From Acidimicrobiia bacterium (GTDB lineage Bacteria > Actinomycetota > Acidimicrobiia > IMCC26256 > DASPTH01), in contig JBBDHW010000062.1 in assembly GCA_040880805.1 (NCBI GenBank), positions 20,111 to 53,941 on the forward strand: a stretch of 33,831 bases of DNA. The letters are read 5' to 3'. The notes beneath the pieces were generated by a model. That model worked only from the letters and a program-made list of their open reading frames with translations, ran no database searches and was not told where the DNA came from. Made by a program: the position numbers and the translations under genes. Positions 1 through 8,547 of this stretch are shown here, one piece after another (position 1 is the first letter of the stretch; each line of letters opens with the position of its first letter).

Positions 1-2191
1 GCGTCCCGGTGAAGCGGAACGGCGGGCGGTACTCGTCGATGACCGGCATGCCCATGTCGTACCCGCAACAGAGCCCTTCGCCTGTGATCGAGAACCGGGT
101 AGGCGTGAACCGTCGTATCTCGGTGGAACCCGCGGCATTGCCGTCGACGAGGAGCGTCCCGGTCCCGCGATGCTCTCCGCTCTTGTCGAAACGGAATGCC
201 AGGGTGTGGTGGCCAGGGGTCAGCTCGACATCCGAGGTGACCCGGTACTCCTCGAGCCCCGCGAAGTTGTGGACGTAATGGAGCCGGCGGTCGCGGACGA
301 AGAACGCGTAACCGCCGAAGATGGAGCCTTGCGCGAGCAACATCCCCTCCACGTCGAAGCCCGGAAGCTCGACCTCGGCGGTAATGGCGTGCGTACGGTT
401 CCGTAGGTTCACCGCGGCTTCCTCGGTGACCGGACCGGCCATCGGGTAGTACACGTAGCGGCGGCGCGGCACATGGCCCGCCGCCTCCTCGCCGTACAGG
501 CGGTCGAACGGCGTGTTGTCGAGCGGGAGCACCCGGTACTTCGCCGCTTCGATCCACCATCGCTCAACGAGCTCGCGGAGCAACTCTGGCCGCTCCGCCG
601 CGACGTCATGACACTCCGACACGTCCTCGTCGACGTTGTACAGCTCCCACTGGTCGTCGTCGAACAGCACGCTCGGATCGGCGAGCGGGTGGTACACGAC
701 CGCCTTCCACCCACGGTGATAGATCGCGCGGCAGCCCAACATCTCGTAGTACTGCGTGTCGTGCTTCGACGCCGCGTCCGGGTCGGTGAGCGTCTCGGCG
801 AAGCTGACTCCTTCGATCGGACTTTGTGCGACGCCCCCGATCGACGCCGGCGCGTCGACGCCGACCATGTCGAGGATCGTCGGAACGAGATCGATGGCGT
901 GCACGTACTGCCGCCGGACCGCTCCACGCGCCTCCAGACGTGCCGGCCACGACACGATGAGCGGGTCGGCCACACCTCCCTCGTGAACCTCTCGCTTCCA
1001 GCGGTGGAACGGCGTGTTGCCGGCGACCGTCCAACCCCACGGGTAGTTGTTGTGCAGTCGCGGTCCGCCGAGCTCGTCGATCCGAGTGATCGCTTCCTCC
1101 ACCGTGCGCTCGGCCTGGTTCCACGGTCGCGTGTCGTTGATCGAGCCGGTGACGCCGCCTTCCGAGGACGCGCCGTTGTCGGAGAGCAGGAACACGAGTG
1201 TGTTGTCGAGCTCTCCCAGCTCGTCGAGGAAGCCGAGCACGCGTCCGATGTGATGATCGGCATGACTCAAGAACGCGGCGAAACACTCCTGGAAGCGTGC
1301 CGCGAGCCGTTGCTCTTCGGGCGCGAGCGAGTTCCAGGCCGGCACCCAGCCGGGGCGGGGTGACAGCTCGGTGCTTGCCGGGAGCAGCCCCATGGACTGC
1401 TGGCGGGCGAAGGTTGCGTCGCGCCACACGTCCCACCCGGCGTCGAAGCGGCCGCGGCAGCGCTCGATCCACTCGGGCGGCGCGTGGTGCGGCGAGTGGC
1501 ACGCGCCCGTACAGAAGTACGTGAAGAACGGCTTGTGCGGGTCGGCGGCCTTCAGGTCGGCGATGAACTCGATCGCCCGGTCGGCCAGATCCTCGGTGAG
1601 GTGGTAGCCGTCCTCGAACGACCGCGGTACGGGTACGCGGTGGTTGTCGTGCACGAGCGACGGCGCAAATTGGTGCGTCTCGCCGCCGTGGTACCCGTAG
1701 AACCGTTCGAAGCCACGTCCGAGCGGCCAGCGCGCACGCGACGCGCCGAGGTGGCGCTCCTCGTCCGGCGTGAGATGCCACTTCCCCACCGCGTACGCGG
1801 CATACCCGTGCGGCACGAGCATCTCGGGAAGGAAACCGTGCTCCTTGTCGATCCGCGCGTGATACCCCGGGAAGCCGGTCGCGAGATCGGTGATGCGACC
1901 CATGCCGACGCTGTGGTGGTTGCGACCCGTCATCACGCATGCGCGCGTGGGTGAGCACAACGCCGTGGTGTGGAAGTTCGTGAAGCGAAGTCCGTTGGCC
2001 GCGAGCCGGTCGATGTTGGGGGTCTCGATGTCGGAGCCGAAGCAGCCCAGTTGCGCGAAGCCGACGTCGTCGAGCAGCACGATCAGGACGTTCGGTGCAC
2101 CCCCGGGCGCACGCACCGGATCGGGCCACCACGGCGCGGACTCGCGCCGGTACCGACCGACGACCCCGGGGAACGGATCCCAGGCACTCAC
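1..2191 (-). CDS. Arylsulfatase, sulfatase family S1 (3' end beyond the window)
   Basis: Hydrolyses sulfate esters using a formylglycine made from an active-site cysteine. The maturation motif CSPTR is at residues 79-83 (Cys79), with the metal-binding pair Asp41-Asp42 in LIVLLDDVG and the family signature LSDNGASSEGG further on. The GTG at 2191 is chosen because GGGAGG lies 6 nt upstream and the sulfatase homology starts soon after. The frame stays open for 730 codons to base 1, so the C-terminus is missing; the size fits the long (about 780 aa) actinobacterial AtsA type rather than the 530-aa type. No signal peptide is apparent, so it may be cytoplasmic. It starts 32 nt after the stop of the P-type ATPase and probably shares its transcript. 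The substrate cannot be read from the sequence. Confidence 0.93.
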   Translation of the reverse strand, partial: MSAWDPFPGVVGRYRRESAPWWPDPVRAPGGAPNVLIVLLDDVGFAQLGCFGSDIETPNIDRLAANGLRFTNFHTTALCSPTRACVMTGRNHHSVGMGRITDLATGFPGYHARIDKEHGFLPEMLVPHGYAAYAVGKWHLTPDEERHLGASRARWPLGRGFERFYGYHGGETHQFAPSLVHDNHRVPVPRSFEDGYHLTEDLADRAIEFIADLKAADPHKPFFTYFCTGACHSPHHAPPEWIERCRGRFDAGWDVWRDATFARQQSMGLLPASTELSPRPGWVPAWNSLAPEEQRLAARFQECFAAFLSHADHHIGRVLGFLDELGELDNTLVFLLSDNGASSEGGVTGSINDTRPWNQAERTVEEAITRIDELGGPRLHNNYPWGWTVAGNTPFHRWKREVHEGGVADPLIVSWPARLEARGAVRRQYVHAIDLVPTILDMVGVDAPASIGGVAQSPIEGVSFAETLTDPDAASKHDTQYYEMLGCRAIYHRGWKAVVYHPLADPSVLFDDDQWELYNVDEDVSECHDVAAERPELLRELVERWWIEAAKYRVLPLDNTPFDRLYGEEAAGHVPRRRYVYYPMAGPVTEEAAVNLRNRTHAITAEVELPGFDVEGMLLAQGSIFGGYAFFVRDRRLHYVHNFAGLEEYRVTSDVELTPGHHTLAFRFDKSGEHRGTGTLLVDGNAAGSTEIRRFTPTRFSITGEGLCCGYDMGMPVIDEYRPPFRFTGT

Positions 2192-2223
2192 AACCAACCT
2201 CCCGGACGAGCGGACGCCCGACG

Positions 2224-4608
2224 TTACGCGACGTCGCGCCGGTTTGCGACGACGCGACTGAGACGCCAGCCCACTTCCAGCAACACGATCGCGATCCCCG
2301 CGATGATGCCCGCTTCCACGAGCACGTCGTCGGGCGGAAGCTGCAGCGCGTAGAAGTCGCGCAGGCCGGGGATCGCGAGAATGAGTGCGACGGAACCCGC
2401 CATCGCGCCCACCAGCAGCGTCTTCCACCAGTTGAACGGCCGGGCCTGGATCACGAGCACCCAGAGGCCGACGACGACCAGCACCAACGTCGCGGTCGTG
2501 CGCGCCTCGATCAGCACGAGGTCGTGGCCGAACCGCGCGACGCCGTAGCTCACGAGCGTGGCCACGAACGCGACGATGCCGGCCGGCACCGTGAAGCGCA
2601 GTACTCGTTCGACAAACCCGGGGATGTACCGGCGCGAGTTGGGCGCGATGGCGAGGAAGAACCCCGGGATCCCGATCGTGAACGTGCTGATGATCGTGAG
2701 GTGCCGCGGCAGGAACGGATACCTCCAGCCGGCGATCACCACCGCGATCGCAAGGAATGTGGCATAGACGGTCTTGGTGACGAAGAGGTTCGCCGAGCGC
2801 TCGATGTTCGCGATCACCCGCCGACCTTCGGCGACGACACCGGGCATCGTCGCGAACTTTCCGTCGAGCAGGACGAGCTGCGCGACCGCGCGTGTGGCGG
2901 CGGCGCCAGAGCCCATGGCCACCCCGATGTCGGCATCCTTCAGCGCGAGGGCGTCGTTCACGCCGTCACCCGTCATCGCGACGACGTGCCCCTTCGACTG
3001 GAGCGCGCCGACCATGGCCCTCTTCTGCTGGGGTGTGACCCGGCCGAACACCGAGTTGGCTTCGAGCACTTCGGCGAGCTCCGCCTGGTCTTCGGGGAGT
3101 TCGCGCGCGTCGACGCCCGTTCCCGCGTCCGGGAGCCTGACGCGTGCGGCGACCGCCGCCACGGTGCGCGGGTTGTCACCCGAGATCACCTTGAGGATCA
3201 CACCCTGCTCGTGGAAGTACTGCAACGTCTCGGCGGCGTCGGGGCGGATCTTCTCCGCGAACATCACGAGCGCCTTCGGTACCAGCCCGGGTGGCAGCGT
3301 GTCGTTCTCGAGCGCGGCATCGCTGCGGGCGAGTACGAGCACACGACGACCGCCGGCAGCGAGCTCGTCGCCGCGCCGGCGCGCGGGCAGCGACGAGTCG
3401 GCGAACACCATCTCCGGAGCTCCCATCACCCATGAGCCCTGACCGTCGAAGCTCGCCGCACTCCACTTGCGCGCCGAGGAAAACGGGATCGCCCGGCTGC
3501 GGTTCCAGCCGTCGGGCGACGTGAACGTAACGGCAAGCGCGTCGAGTGTCGCGTTGCGGTTCTCGTCGGCGGCAAGCGCGCCGAGTGCAGCGGAAACGTC
3601 ACTGCCGTCGAGCTGCTCGACCTCGTCGAACACGATCTCGCCCTCGGTGAGCGTGCCGGTCTTGTCGAGGCACACGACATCGACGCGCGCGAGGCCTTCC
3701 ACCGCGGGAAGCTCCTGCACGAGCACGTTGCGCCGCGCCAGCGTGACCGCAGCGACCCCGAACGCGATGCTCGTGAGCAGGACGAGCCCCTCGGGAACCA
3801 TGCCCACCACTCCCGCGACGGTCCCCCGCAGCGCCGCGTCGAGCTGGTCGTCGCGAAGCTGGCTCCAGAGGAGCAACGCCGACGTGGGGATCAGCGCCCA
3901 CGTGACGATGCGAAGGATGAGGTTGATGCCCTCCATCAGCTCCGAGCGGGTGAGCTGGAACCGGCGCGCCTCGGTGGCGAGCTTCCGCGCGTACGAGTCT
4001 CCTCCGACCGCCGTCGCCTGGAACCGGCCGCTACCGGCCACGACGAAGCTTCCCGAGAGGACCTCGTCGCCGGGATGCTTGTCGACCGGGTCGCTCTCGC
4101 CCGTGAGCAGCGACTCGTCGACCTCGAGCCCCACCGCGAGCTGGACCACGCCGTCGCAGGAGATCTGATCGCCGGCGCGTAGATCGAGGAGATCGTCGAT
4201 CACCACCTGTTCCACCGCGATCTCTGCGACCTCGCCCGCTCGAACGACCCGCGCACGCGGCGCGTTCAACACTGCGAGCTGGTCGAGCGTCCGCTTGGCG
4301 CGGAGCTCCTGGATGATGCCGATTGCCGCGTTCGCAAAGAGCACGATGCCGAAGGTCGCGTCCTGAATGGGACCGACCACGATGATGACGGCGAGCATCG
4401 CGCCGAGGATCGCGTTGAACCGCGTGAAGACGTTCGCGCGGATGATCTCGTTGATCGTGCGGCTCGTACGCTCGCCGGTGTCGTTCACCGCACCGCGCGC
4501 CACGCGCTCCTGCACCTCGGCAGCGGCGAGGCCCGTGGGGGGCGTCGTGAACTCGGGTGGCTGCGACGCGGGGAGCGCGGTGTCGCCCGATGTGAGCGGC
4601 GCGGTCAC
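2224..4608 (-). CDS. ctpE: CtpE-like P-type cation-transporting ATPase
   Basis: An integral-membrane P-type ATPase of about 794 aa, close in length to mycobacterial CtpE (a calcium-uptake pump). Visible in order: the actuator loop TGES at 169-172, PEGL (272-275) in membrane segment 4, the phosphorylated aspartate Asp315 in DKTGT, and the hinge motif TGDGVND followed by ALKDADIGVAMGSG. After that come several hydrophobic segments to the C-terminus. The family's typical end of the P domain, GSGAAATRAVAQLVLLD, is present. There is no N-terminal heavy-metal domain and no CPC motif, which argues against a copper or zinc pump; calcium specificity is inferred only from resemblance to CtpE. The GTG at 4608 is preferred over a TTG at 4650, which would overlap the upstream gene. 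The pump sits between the PhoU/TrkA-C gene and the sulfatase in one apparent operon. Confidence 0.88.
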   Translation of the reverse strand: MTAPLTSGDTALPASQPPEFTTPPTGLAAAEVQERVARGAVNDTGERTSRTINEIIRANVFTRFNAILGAMLAVIIVVGPIQDATFGIVLFANAAIGIIQELRAKRTLDQLAVLNAPRARVVRAGEVAEIAVEQVVIDDLLDLRAGDQISCDGVVQLAVGLEVDESLLTGESDPVDKHPGDEVLSGSFVVAGSGRFQATAVGGDSYARKLATEARRFQLTRSELMEGINLILRIVTWALIPTSALLLWSQLRDDQLDAALRGTVAGVVGMVPEGLVLLTSIAFGVAAVTLARRNVLVQELPAVEGLARVDVVCLDKTGTLTEGEIVFDEVEQLDGSDVSAALGALAADENRNATLDALAVTFTSPDGWNRSRAIPFSSARKWSAASFDGQGSWVMGAPEMVFADSSLPARRRGDELAAGGRRVLVLARSDAALENDTLPPGLVPKALVMFAEKIRPDAAETLQYFHEQGVILKVISGDNPRTVAAVAARVRLPDAGTGVDARELPEDQAELAEVLEANSVFGRVTPQQKRAMVGALQSKGHVVAMTGDGVNDALALKDADIGVAMGSGAAATRAVAQLVLLDGKFATMPGVVAEGRRVIANIERSANLFVTKTVYATFLAIAVVIAGWRYPFLPRHLTIISTFTIGIPGFFLAIAPNSRRYIPGFVERVLRFTVPAGIVAFVATLVSYGVARFGHDLVLIEARTTATLVLVVVGLWVLVIQARPFNWWKTLLVGAMAGSVALILAIPGLRDFYALQLPPDDVLVEAGIIAGIAIVLLEVGWRLSRVVANRRDVA

Positions 4609-4624
4609 CGGTCGACGCCGAGGT

Positions 4625-5860
4625 TCAGGACTCGACCCGTACGAGGGCAATCTCGCCGGTGGCGTCGTCTTCGAGCACCCGGTAGCCGCCGAGCTCGGCG
4701 AGACGCTGGCGGCCTTCGTCGGGTCCGATCGCGATCAGCTCGTCGCCCGCTTGGAGCTGAACCGGGCCGCGTGGCCGGTAGAGGTAGCGCCCGGCGCGGC
4801 GGATCGCGAGCAGGTAGTAGCCGGTCTCGAGCTCCAGCTGCGCCTCGGCAAGCGTGCGTCCGTCGAGGAACGAACCCGGCGAGACGGGGATGCGCGCGAT
4901 CACCTCGTCGCTGTCGCCGAGCGCGATCGCGAGGACGGGATGCATTTCCTCGCCCTCTTCGACGAGCCACACCATCTGCTGCGCCGCGTCGCCGAGCTCT
5001 TCGGCCGCGCCTCCGAGGTGTAACAGCCCGCGCAAACCCGACGGCTCGACCTGTTCAGCCGCGCTGCGCAACACCCAGATCTCGAGACGCTCGCGCATCT
5101 CGTCGAGCCGGTCTTCGAGGTGATTCACCTCCGCGGCGAGGCTCTGGTCATTGAAGAGCAGCGCCGAGTATGCGAGTCCGATCGCAACCTCCGACACGTT
5201 CTTCATCTCCACGAGCACATCGACGGCGCGATCGAGGTCGGTGATGATCGCCGGGTCCTCGTCGGTTCCCGGTGGGCGCCACTCGGGTGCACCCGCGAGC
5301 TCACGGAGCTCGGCGATTCCCTGCGCCGGTCCCCGCAGGATGAGCACGTCGCCATCCAACAGCATCTCGTCACCGTCGGGATCGAAGAGCCACTCATTGC
5401 CGCGGCGGATCGCGACCACGCGCATCCCGACTTCGACCGGAAGCGCGACGTCGGCGAGCGAGCGGCCCGCGAGCGCGCTGTCGGCCCGGACCCGCACGCG
5501 ATGCGAGACCTCCTCGGCGGCCGCGAGGTCGGCGACGAGGCCCGCGGGGATCCCGAGCTTGTGGGTGACGATGTGGGCGATGTCGACGCCGGCGTTGCCC
5601 ATGCGTTCGATCGCGGAGAGCACGTGCAGCACGCTCGACATCTCCTCGGCGTCGCGAGGTGATCGAGCAGCGAGGACGCACACCTCGCGCATCGCGTGCG
5701 CGAGATCCTCGAGCCGCTCTTCGAGGGCCTCCACCTCGTTGGCCATGCGCGCGTCACCGAAGAACAGGGCGGCATACGCCAAGTCGACCATGAGCTCGGA
5801 GGTGTCTTTCGCCTCCGAGAGCATGGTCTTGAGATTGCGGGGTTGGTCGTCGGGTGCCAT
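4625..5860 (-). CDS. Tandem PhoU-like / TrkA-C (RCK_C) domain protein, probable transporter regulator
   Basis: A soluble protein of 411 aa built as an internal duplication. A helical PhoU-like segment (about residues 10-105) and a TrkA-C/RCK_C domain (about 120-195, ending DGDVLILRGP) are followed by a second helical segment and a second RCK_C domain (ending AGDELIAIGP). RCK_C domains bind small ligands, in several bacteria c-di-AMP, and control potassium and other cation transporters. No pore or membrane segment is present. The ATG at 5860 has GGGAG about 8 nt upstream. The stop codon is only 16 nt before the ATPase start, so the two are likely co-transcribed and this protein may gate or sense for that pump (inference). 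Its promoter region carries the 13-bp tandem repeat. Confidence 0.8.
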   Translation of the reverse strand: MAPDDQPRNLKTMLSEAKDTSELMVDLAYAALFFGDARMANEVEALEERLEDLAHAMREVCVLAARSPRDAEEMSSVLHVLSAIERMGNAGVDIAHIVTHKLGIPAGLVADLAAAEEVSHRVRVRADSALAGRSLADVALPVEVGMRVVAIRRGNEWLFDPDGDEMLLDGDVLILRGPAQGIAELRELAGAPEWRPPGTDEDPAIITDLDRAVDVLVEMKNVSEVAIGLAYSALLFNDQSLAAEVNHLEDRLDEMRERLEIWVLRSAAEQVEPSGLRGLLHLGGAAEELGDAAQQMVWLVEEGEEMHPVLAIALGDSDEVIARIPVSPGSFLDGRTLAEAQLELETGYYLLAIRRAGRYLYRPRGPVQLQAGDELIAIGPDEGRQRLAELGGYRVLEDDATGEIALVRVES

Positions 5861-5918
5861 CAGCTCCCGGCAGGGCCGGTCCCGAAGAGGATAACCCGCG
5901 ATATCGTGCGCGCCCTCT

Positions 5919-5980
5919 GCCACTCGAGCCGCCAGTCGAGCCCGCCAGTCGAGCCCGCCAGTCGAGCCCGCCAGTCGAGG
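5919..5980. repeat. 13-bp tandem repeat in a divergent promoter region
   Basis: The unit GCCAGTCGAGCCC is repeated at 5931, 5944 and 5957, with a partial copy at 5970-5980 and a degenerate copy (one substitution, one base short) at 5919-5930. The array lies between the divergent PhoU/TrkA-C gene and the hydrolase gene. Its last unit runs into the GAGGAGG ribosome-binding sequence of the hydrolase. Confidence 0.9.
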
Positions 5981-5988
5981 AGGTCGCA

Positions 5989-6615
5989 ATGGCGATCCAG
6001 CTCCCCTATTACCTGTCGCTCCCGACCACCGACCCGCCGTTCCCCGGCGTGCTCGTCGTCCACGAGGGGATGGGCATCTCCGCGCAACTCCTCCGGCTCT
6101 CCGAACGTCTCGCGGCGGAGGGCTACGCCGTGTGTGCGCCCGACTTCTTCTTCCGCTCCGGCGGACCCGAAGCAGCCGATTTCACGGAGCTCATCGGCTC
6201 CATCACACCGGAGCAACTGAAGGGCGACCTCGCGACGGGCATCGGGCACCTGCGCGACGCAGGTGCCTCGTCGATCGGCGTCACCGGCTTCTGCATGGGC
6301 GGGTGGTTCACGTACCGCGCCGCGCTCTGGGCGAAGGGTCTCGGCGTGCAGGCGGCGGTGCCCTTCTACGGCGGCGGGATCGCACGCGAGATCGGTGATC
6401 CTGCGTGCCCCACGCTCCTCTTCTTCGGCGGGCGTGACGAGTACATCTCCACCGAGGACATCGAGGCGGTCCAGCGGCACCACGGAAACGACGTGATCGT
6501 CTACCCCGCCGCCGAGCACGGCTTCATGCGCGACGGCTCACCGAACTACGACGAGGCATCGGCTACCGACGCATGGAAGCGAATGCTCGCCTTCTTCGGC
6601 GAACACCTCGCCTGA
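5989..6615 (+). CDS. Dienelactone hydrolase family protein
   Basis: An alpha/beta-hydrolase of 208 aa, the normal length for this family, whose best-known members open dienelactone rings in chloroaromatic degradation. The nucleophile is Cys102 in GFCMGG, the acid is Asp150 in GGRDEY and the base is His177 in AEHGFM. Glu26 in HEGMG matches the conserved glutamate that primes the cysteine. The ATG at 5989 is preceded by GAGGAGG at a good distance. No catechol-pathway genes are nearby, so the true substrate is unknown. Confidence 0.92.
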   Translation: MAIQLPYYLSLPTTDPPFPGVLVVHEGMGISAQLLRLSERLAAEGYAVCAPDFFFRSGGPEAADFTELIGSITPEQLKGDLATGIGHLRDAGASSIGVTGFCMGGWFTYRAALWAKGLGVQAAVPFYGGGIAREIGDPACPTLLFFGGRDEYISTEDIEAVQRHHGNDVIVYPAAEHGFMRDGSPNYDEASATDAWKRMLAFFGEHLA

Positions 6616-6721
6616 TCACGGGCGGCGGGAGCGGTGACGAAGAGAGCGCAGCGAGCGAAGGAACTCGCCAGGAGCGAGCGGCCGCGAGGCGGTATCCCGC
6701 CGAGCAGCGAGTGACGAATCG
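6616..6721. other. Convergent intergenic spacer with GAGCGAGCG-type repeat and small hairpin
   Basis: The 106 bases between the convergent hydrolase and transporter genes hold no ORF of note. They contain several close variants of GAGCGCAGCGAGCG/GAGCGAGCG and a 5-bp hairpin, GGCGG-TATC-CCGCC (6688-6701). The pattern resembles the intergenic elements at 20487 and 21163 and may serve as a weak two-way terminator. Confidence 0.45.
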
Positions 6722-7957
6722 TTAGGTCAGCCCCAACGCGACGATCGCGAGAATCAGCGCGAGCGCTCCGAGCAAGTCGAGGCTCGACGTGACGATCGGG
6801 ATCGCGTGGTTGTCGGGGTCAAGGCCGAGCCGGTACGACGCGACCGCGCCGTAGAAGCCCACCAGCACCGCGAACGTCGTGGAGATCGCGCCTGCAACCA
6901 TGGCGACGGCGATCATCTCGAGCGAACCCGGGCTCTCCAGGCCGACGACGGCCGCCGCGATGTCGGCCGACACGCCGAGCAACAGGAAGACGGGTACCGC
7001 GTAGAGGATTACGAGCAGCACGTCGTCGGCAACCGCGCGCAGGCGCCATCGGGCGGGCTGGAGCGTGCCGAGGTGCAGCTTGGTCGACACCCGCGCCCCC
7101 AGGATGCTGCCGAGCGCGCCCGAGTCCTCGAGGAACGGCGGCACGAGCACGAGCAGCGCCGGATACACGATGAACGACGAGAACCGCTTCTCGATGGTGA
7201 GGCCCGCGATCACGTCGATCGTGCCTGCGAGAACCAGGATGGGGATCGACTCGCGAGCAATGCGCCGCAGGATGGGCGCGCGCGACCGCACGCTGGTGAC
7301 CAACGCGACGAGTCCGACGATCGCGCACACCACCGCGACGATCGGCGTGACCCAGTTGAGCCCGACGAGGTAGGTCGCGAGGAACAGGGCGGGCAGCGTG
7401 ACCACGTCGCCGGCCGCCGTCACGATCGGTGCAGCGACATTGTCGAGGTCCCAGTCGCGCCGGACCGAGAGCGTCGCAACTCCCACTGTGATGGCCATCA
7501 CCACGATCGACGAGAGGAACCCGCCGATTACCGAGATCACCACGAAATCGGCGATCGAGATCGTGTTCTCGAGACCGAAGCCCACCGAGATCACCTTGGC
7601 CAGCACCGCGAGCACGAGGGAGATCGAGAGCGAGAGCGAGATCGAAGCCGCGAGGTTCTGTCCGACAACCGTGTCGCGGCGCCGCGACAGTTGGAACGTT
7701 CCGGTGTGGATCGCGGTGCTGAGGCGGCTCCCCAGCGCGCCGAACACGTTGCCGCGCATTCCGATCGCGGCGGGAACGAGCACGAGGAGACCCGGAAGCG
7801 CTTCGAGAGTTCCGGTGATGGAACCGAGCGTCAGCCCGGCGAGGAGGTCACCGCCCGAGCTGATCAGGAGCGCGACGAAGCCCGCGCGGACGCCTGCAGC
7901 ATCCGAGCGCAACAGCGCGCGAAAGCGCGCAGCCACAGCTCGCCACGAACGGAGCAT
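6722..7957 (-). CDS. MgtE/SLC41-type divalent cation transporter, two membrane domains
   Basis: A polytopic membrane protein of 411 aa with two copies of the MgtE membrane domain and no N-terminal MgtE or CBS domains. It therefore resembles the SLC41 arrangement rather than classical bacterial MgtE. Each half has the signature helix: GMRGNVFGALGSRLSTAIHTG in the first half and DSGALGSILGARVSTKLHLG in the second. Magnesium is the usual substrate of the family; other divalent cations are possible. The ATG at 7957 gives a short basic leader before the first membrane helix but has no clear ribosome-binding site, so the exact start is uncertain. The gene stands alone. Confidence 0.85.
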   Translation of the reverse strand: MLRSWRAVAARFRALLRSDAAGVRAGFVALLISSGGDLLAGLTLGSITGTLEALPGLLVLVPAAIGMRGNVFGALGSRLSTAIHTGTFQLSRRRDTVVGQNLAASISLSLSISLVLAVLAKVISVGFGLENTISIADFVVISVIGGFLSSIVVMAITVGVATLSVRRDWDLDNVAAPIVTAAGDVVTLPALFLATYLVGLNWVTPIVAVVCAIVGLVALVTSVRSRAPILRRIARESIPILVLAGTIDVIAGLTIEKRFSSFIVYPALLVLVPPFLEDSGALGSILGARVSTKLHLGTLQPARWRLRAVADDVLLVILYAVPVFLLLGVSADIAAAVVGLESPGSLEMIAVAMVAGAISTTFAVLVGFYGAVASYRLGLDPDNHAIPIVTSSLDLLGALALILAIVALGLT

Positions 7958-8058
7958 GGGTACTCGGAGGTTCGTTCATTTCCTCGCTCCAGGGAACGCA
8001 CAAGGGTAGCGGGAACCGGGCCACCCCGGTGTACGTCGAAACGGGCATGATCATCATC

Positions 8059-8528
8059 ATGCGTCGAGCCGCGCTCCTCATCGTGGCCGTCGCCCTGGTC
8101 GGTCCAGTGATCGTCGCCACGGCTGCTGACCCGGCGGGCGCCTGCTCGTGTATCGGGGTCGCCGACAGCAGGCGTTCGGCGACGCGGACGCCGTGTTCAC
8201 CGGCCGGCTGGTCGACGTCCGCCGACCGAAAGAAGTTCACACATCGCTCGATCCCGCCACCTGGGTGTTCGCGGTCGATCGCGTCTACAAAGGCGTCGTC
8301 CGCAAACGACAGGAGATCGTCACCGCGATCTCGAGCGCGTCGTGCGGCCTGGAGACCACGGGAACCGGACGCCTCGTCGTGTTCGCGACCGGCAACCACG
8401 GTGTCGGCATCGGTCCCCGTCCCGGTAAGGGTCAATACGCCGCGAGCCTCTGCGGCGGAACGCGGTTGCTCGCGGACCGCAGCGTCCCCGCGACCTTCGG
8501 CAACGGCCACCCACCGAAGAAACAGTGA
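8059..8528 (+). CDS. Secreted CSC-motif protein, frameshifted by one missing base
   Basis: The first part (ATG 8059) encodes a clear signal peptide, MRRAALLIVAVALVG to ADPAGA, followed by the mature start ACSCIGVAD. Homology then moves to another frame at 8166/8167 and reads QAFGDADAVFTGRLVDV through to NGHPPKKQ. Inserting one base there joins the halves as ACSCIGVAD-x-QAFGDADAVFTG, the typical layout of small exported actinobacterial proteins with an N-terminal CSC and a TIMP/NTR-like beta-barrel. The joined product would be about 157 aa with further cysteines (SASCGLE, ASLCGG). Function is unknown. Either the gene is inactivated or the sequence has an indel. An alternative start is the ATG at 8047. 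Confidence 0.7.
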
Positions 8529-8547
8529 CGTACCTGCCAGATCGTGC

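Noticed and set aside
606-2132. 508-codon open frame on the minus strand over the sulfatase
   Set aside because: It is a shadow in another frame. The sulfatase frame has the CSPTR and DNGASSEGG motifs and a good start, while this one is Arg/Ala-rich and without motifs.
5854-5988. N-terminal extension of the dienelactone hydrolase through the repeat array
   Set aside because: Translation of the 13-bp repeats gives low-complexity sequence; the ATG at 5989 has a strong ribosome-binding site and matches the family start.
6806-8050. 414-codon plus-strand open frame opposite the transporter
   Set aside because: Composition (Arg, Asp, Glu, His rich) is that of the complement of a membrane-protein gene; no recognisable domain.
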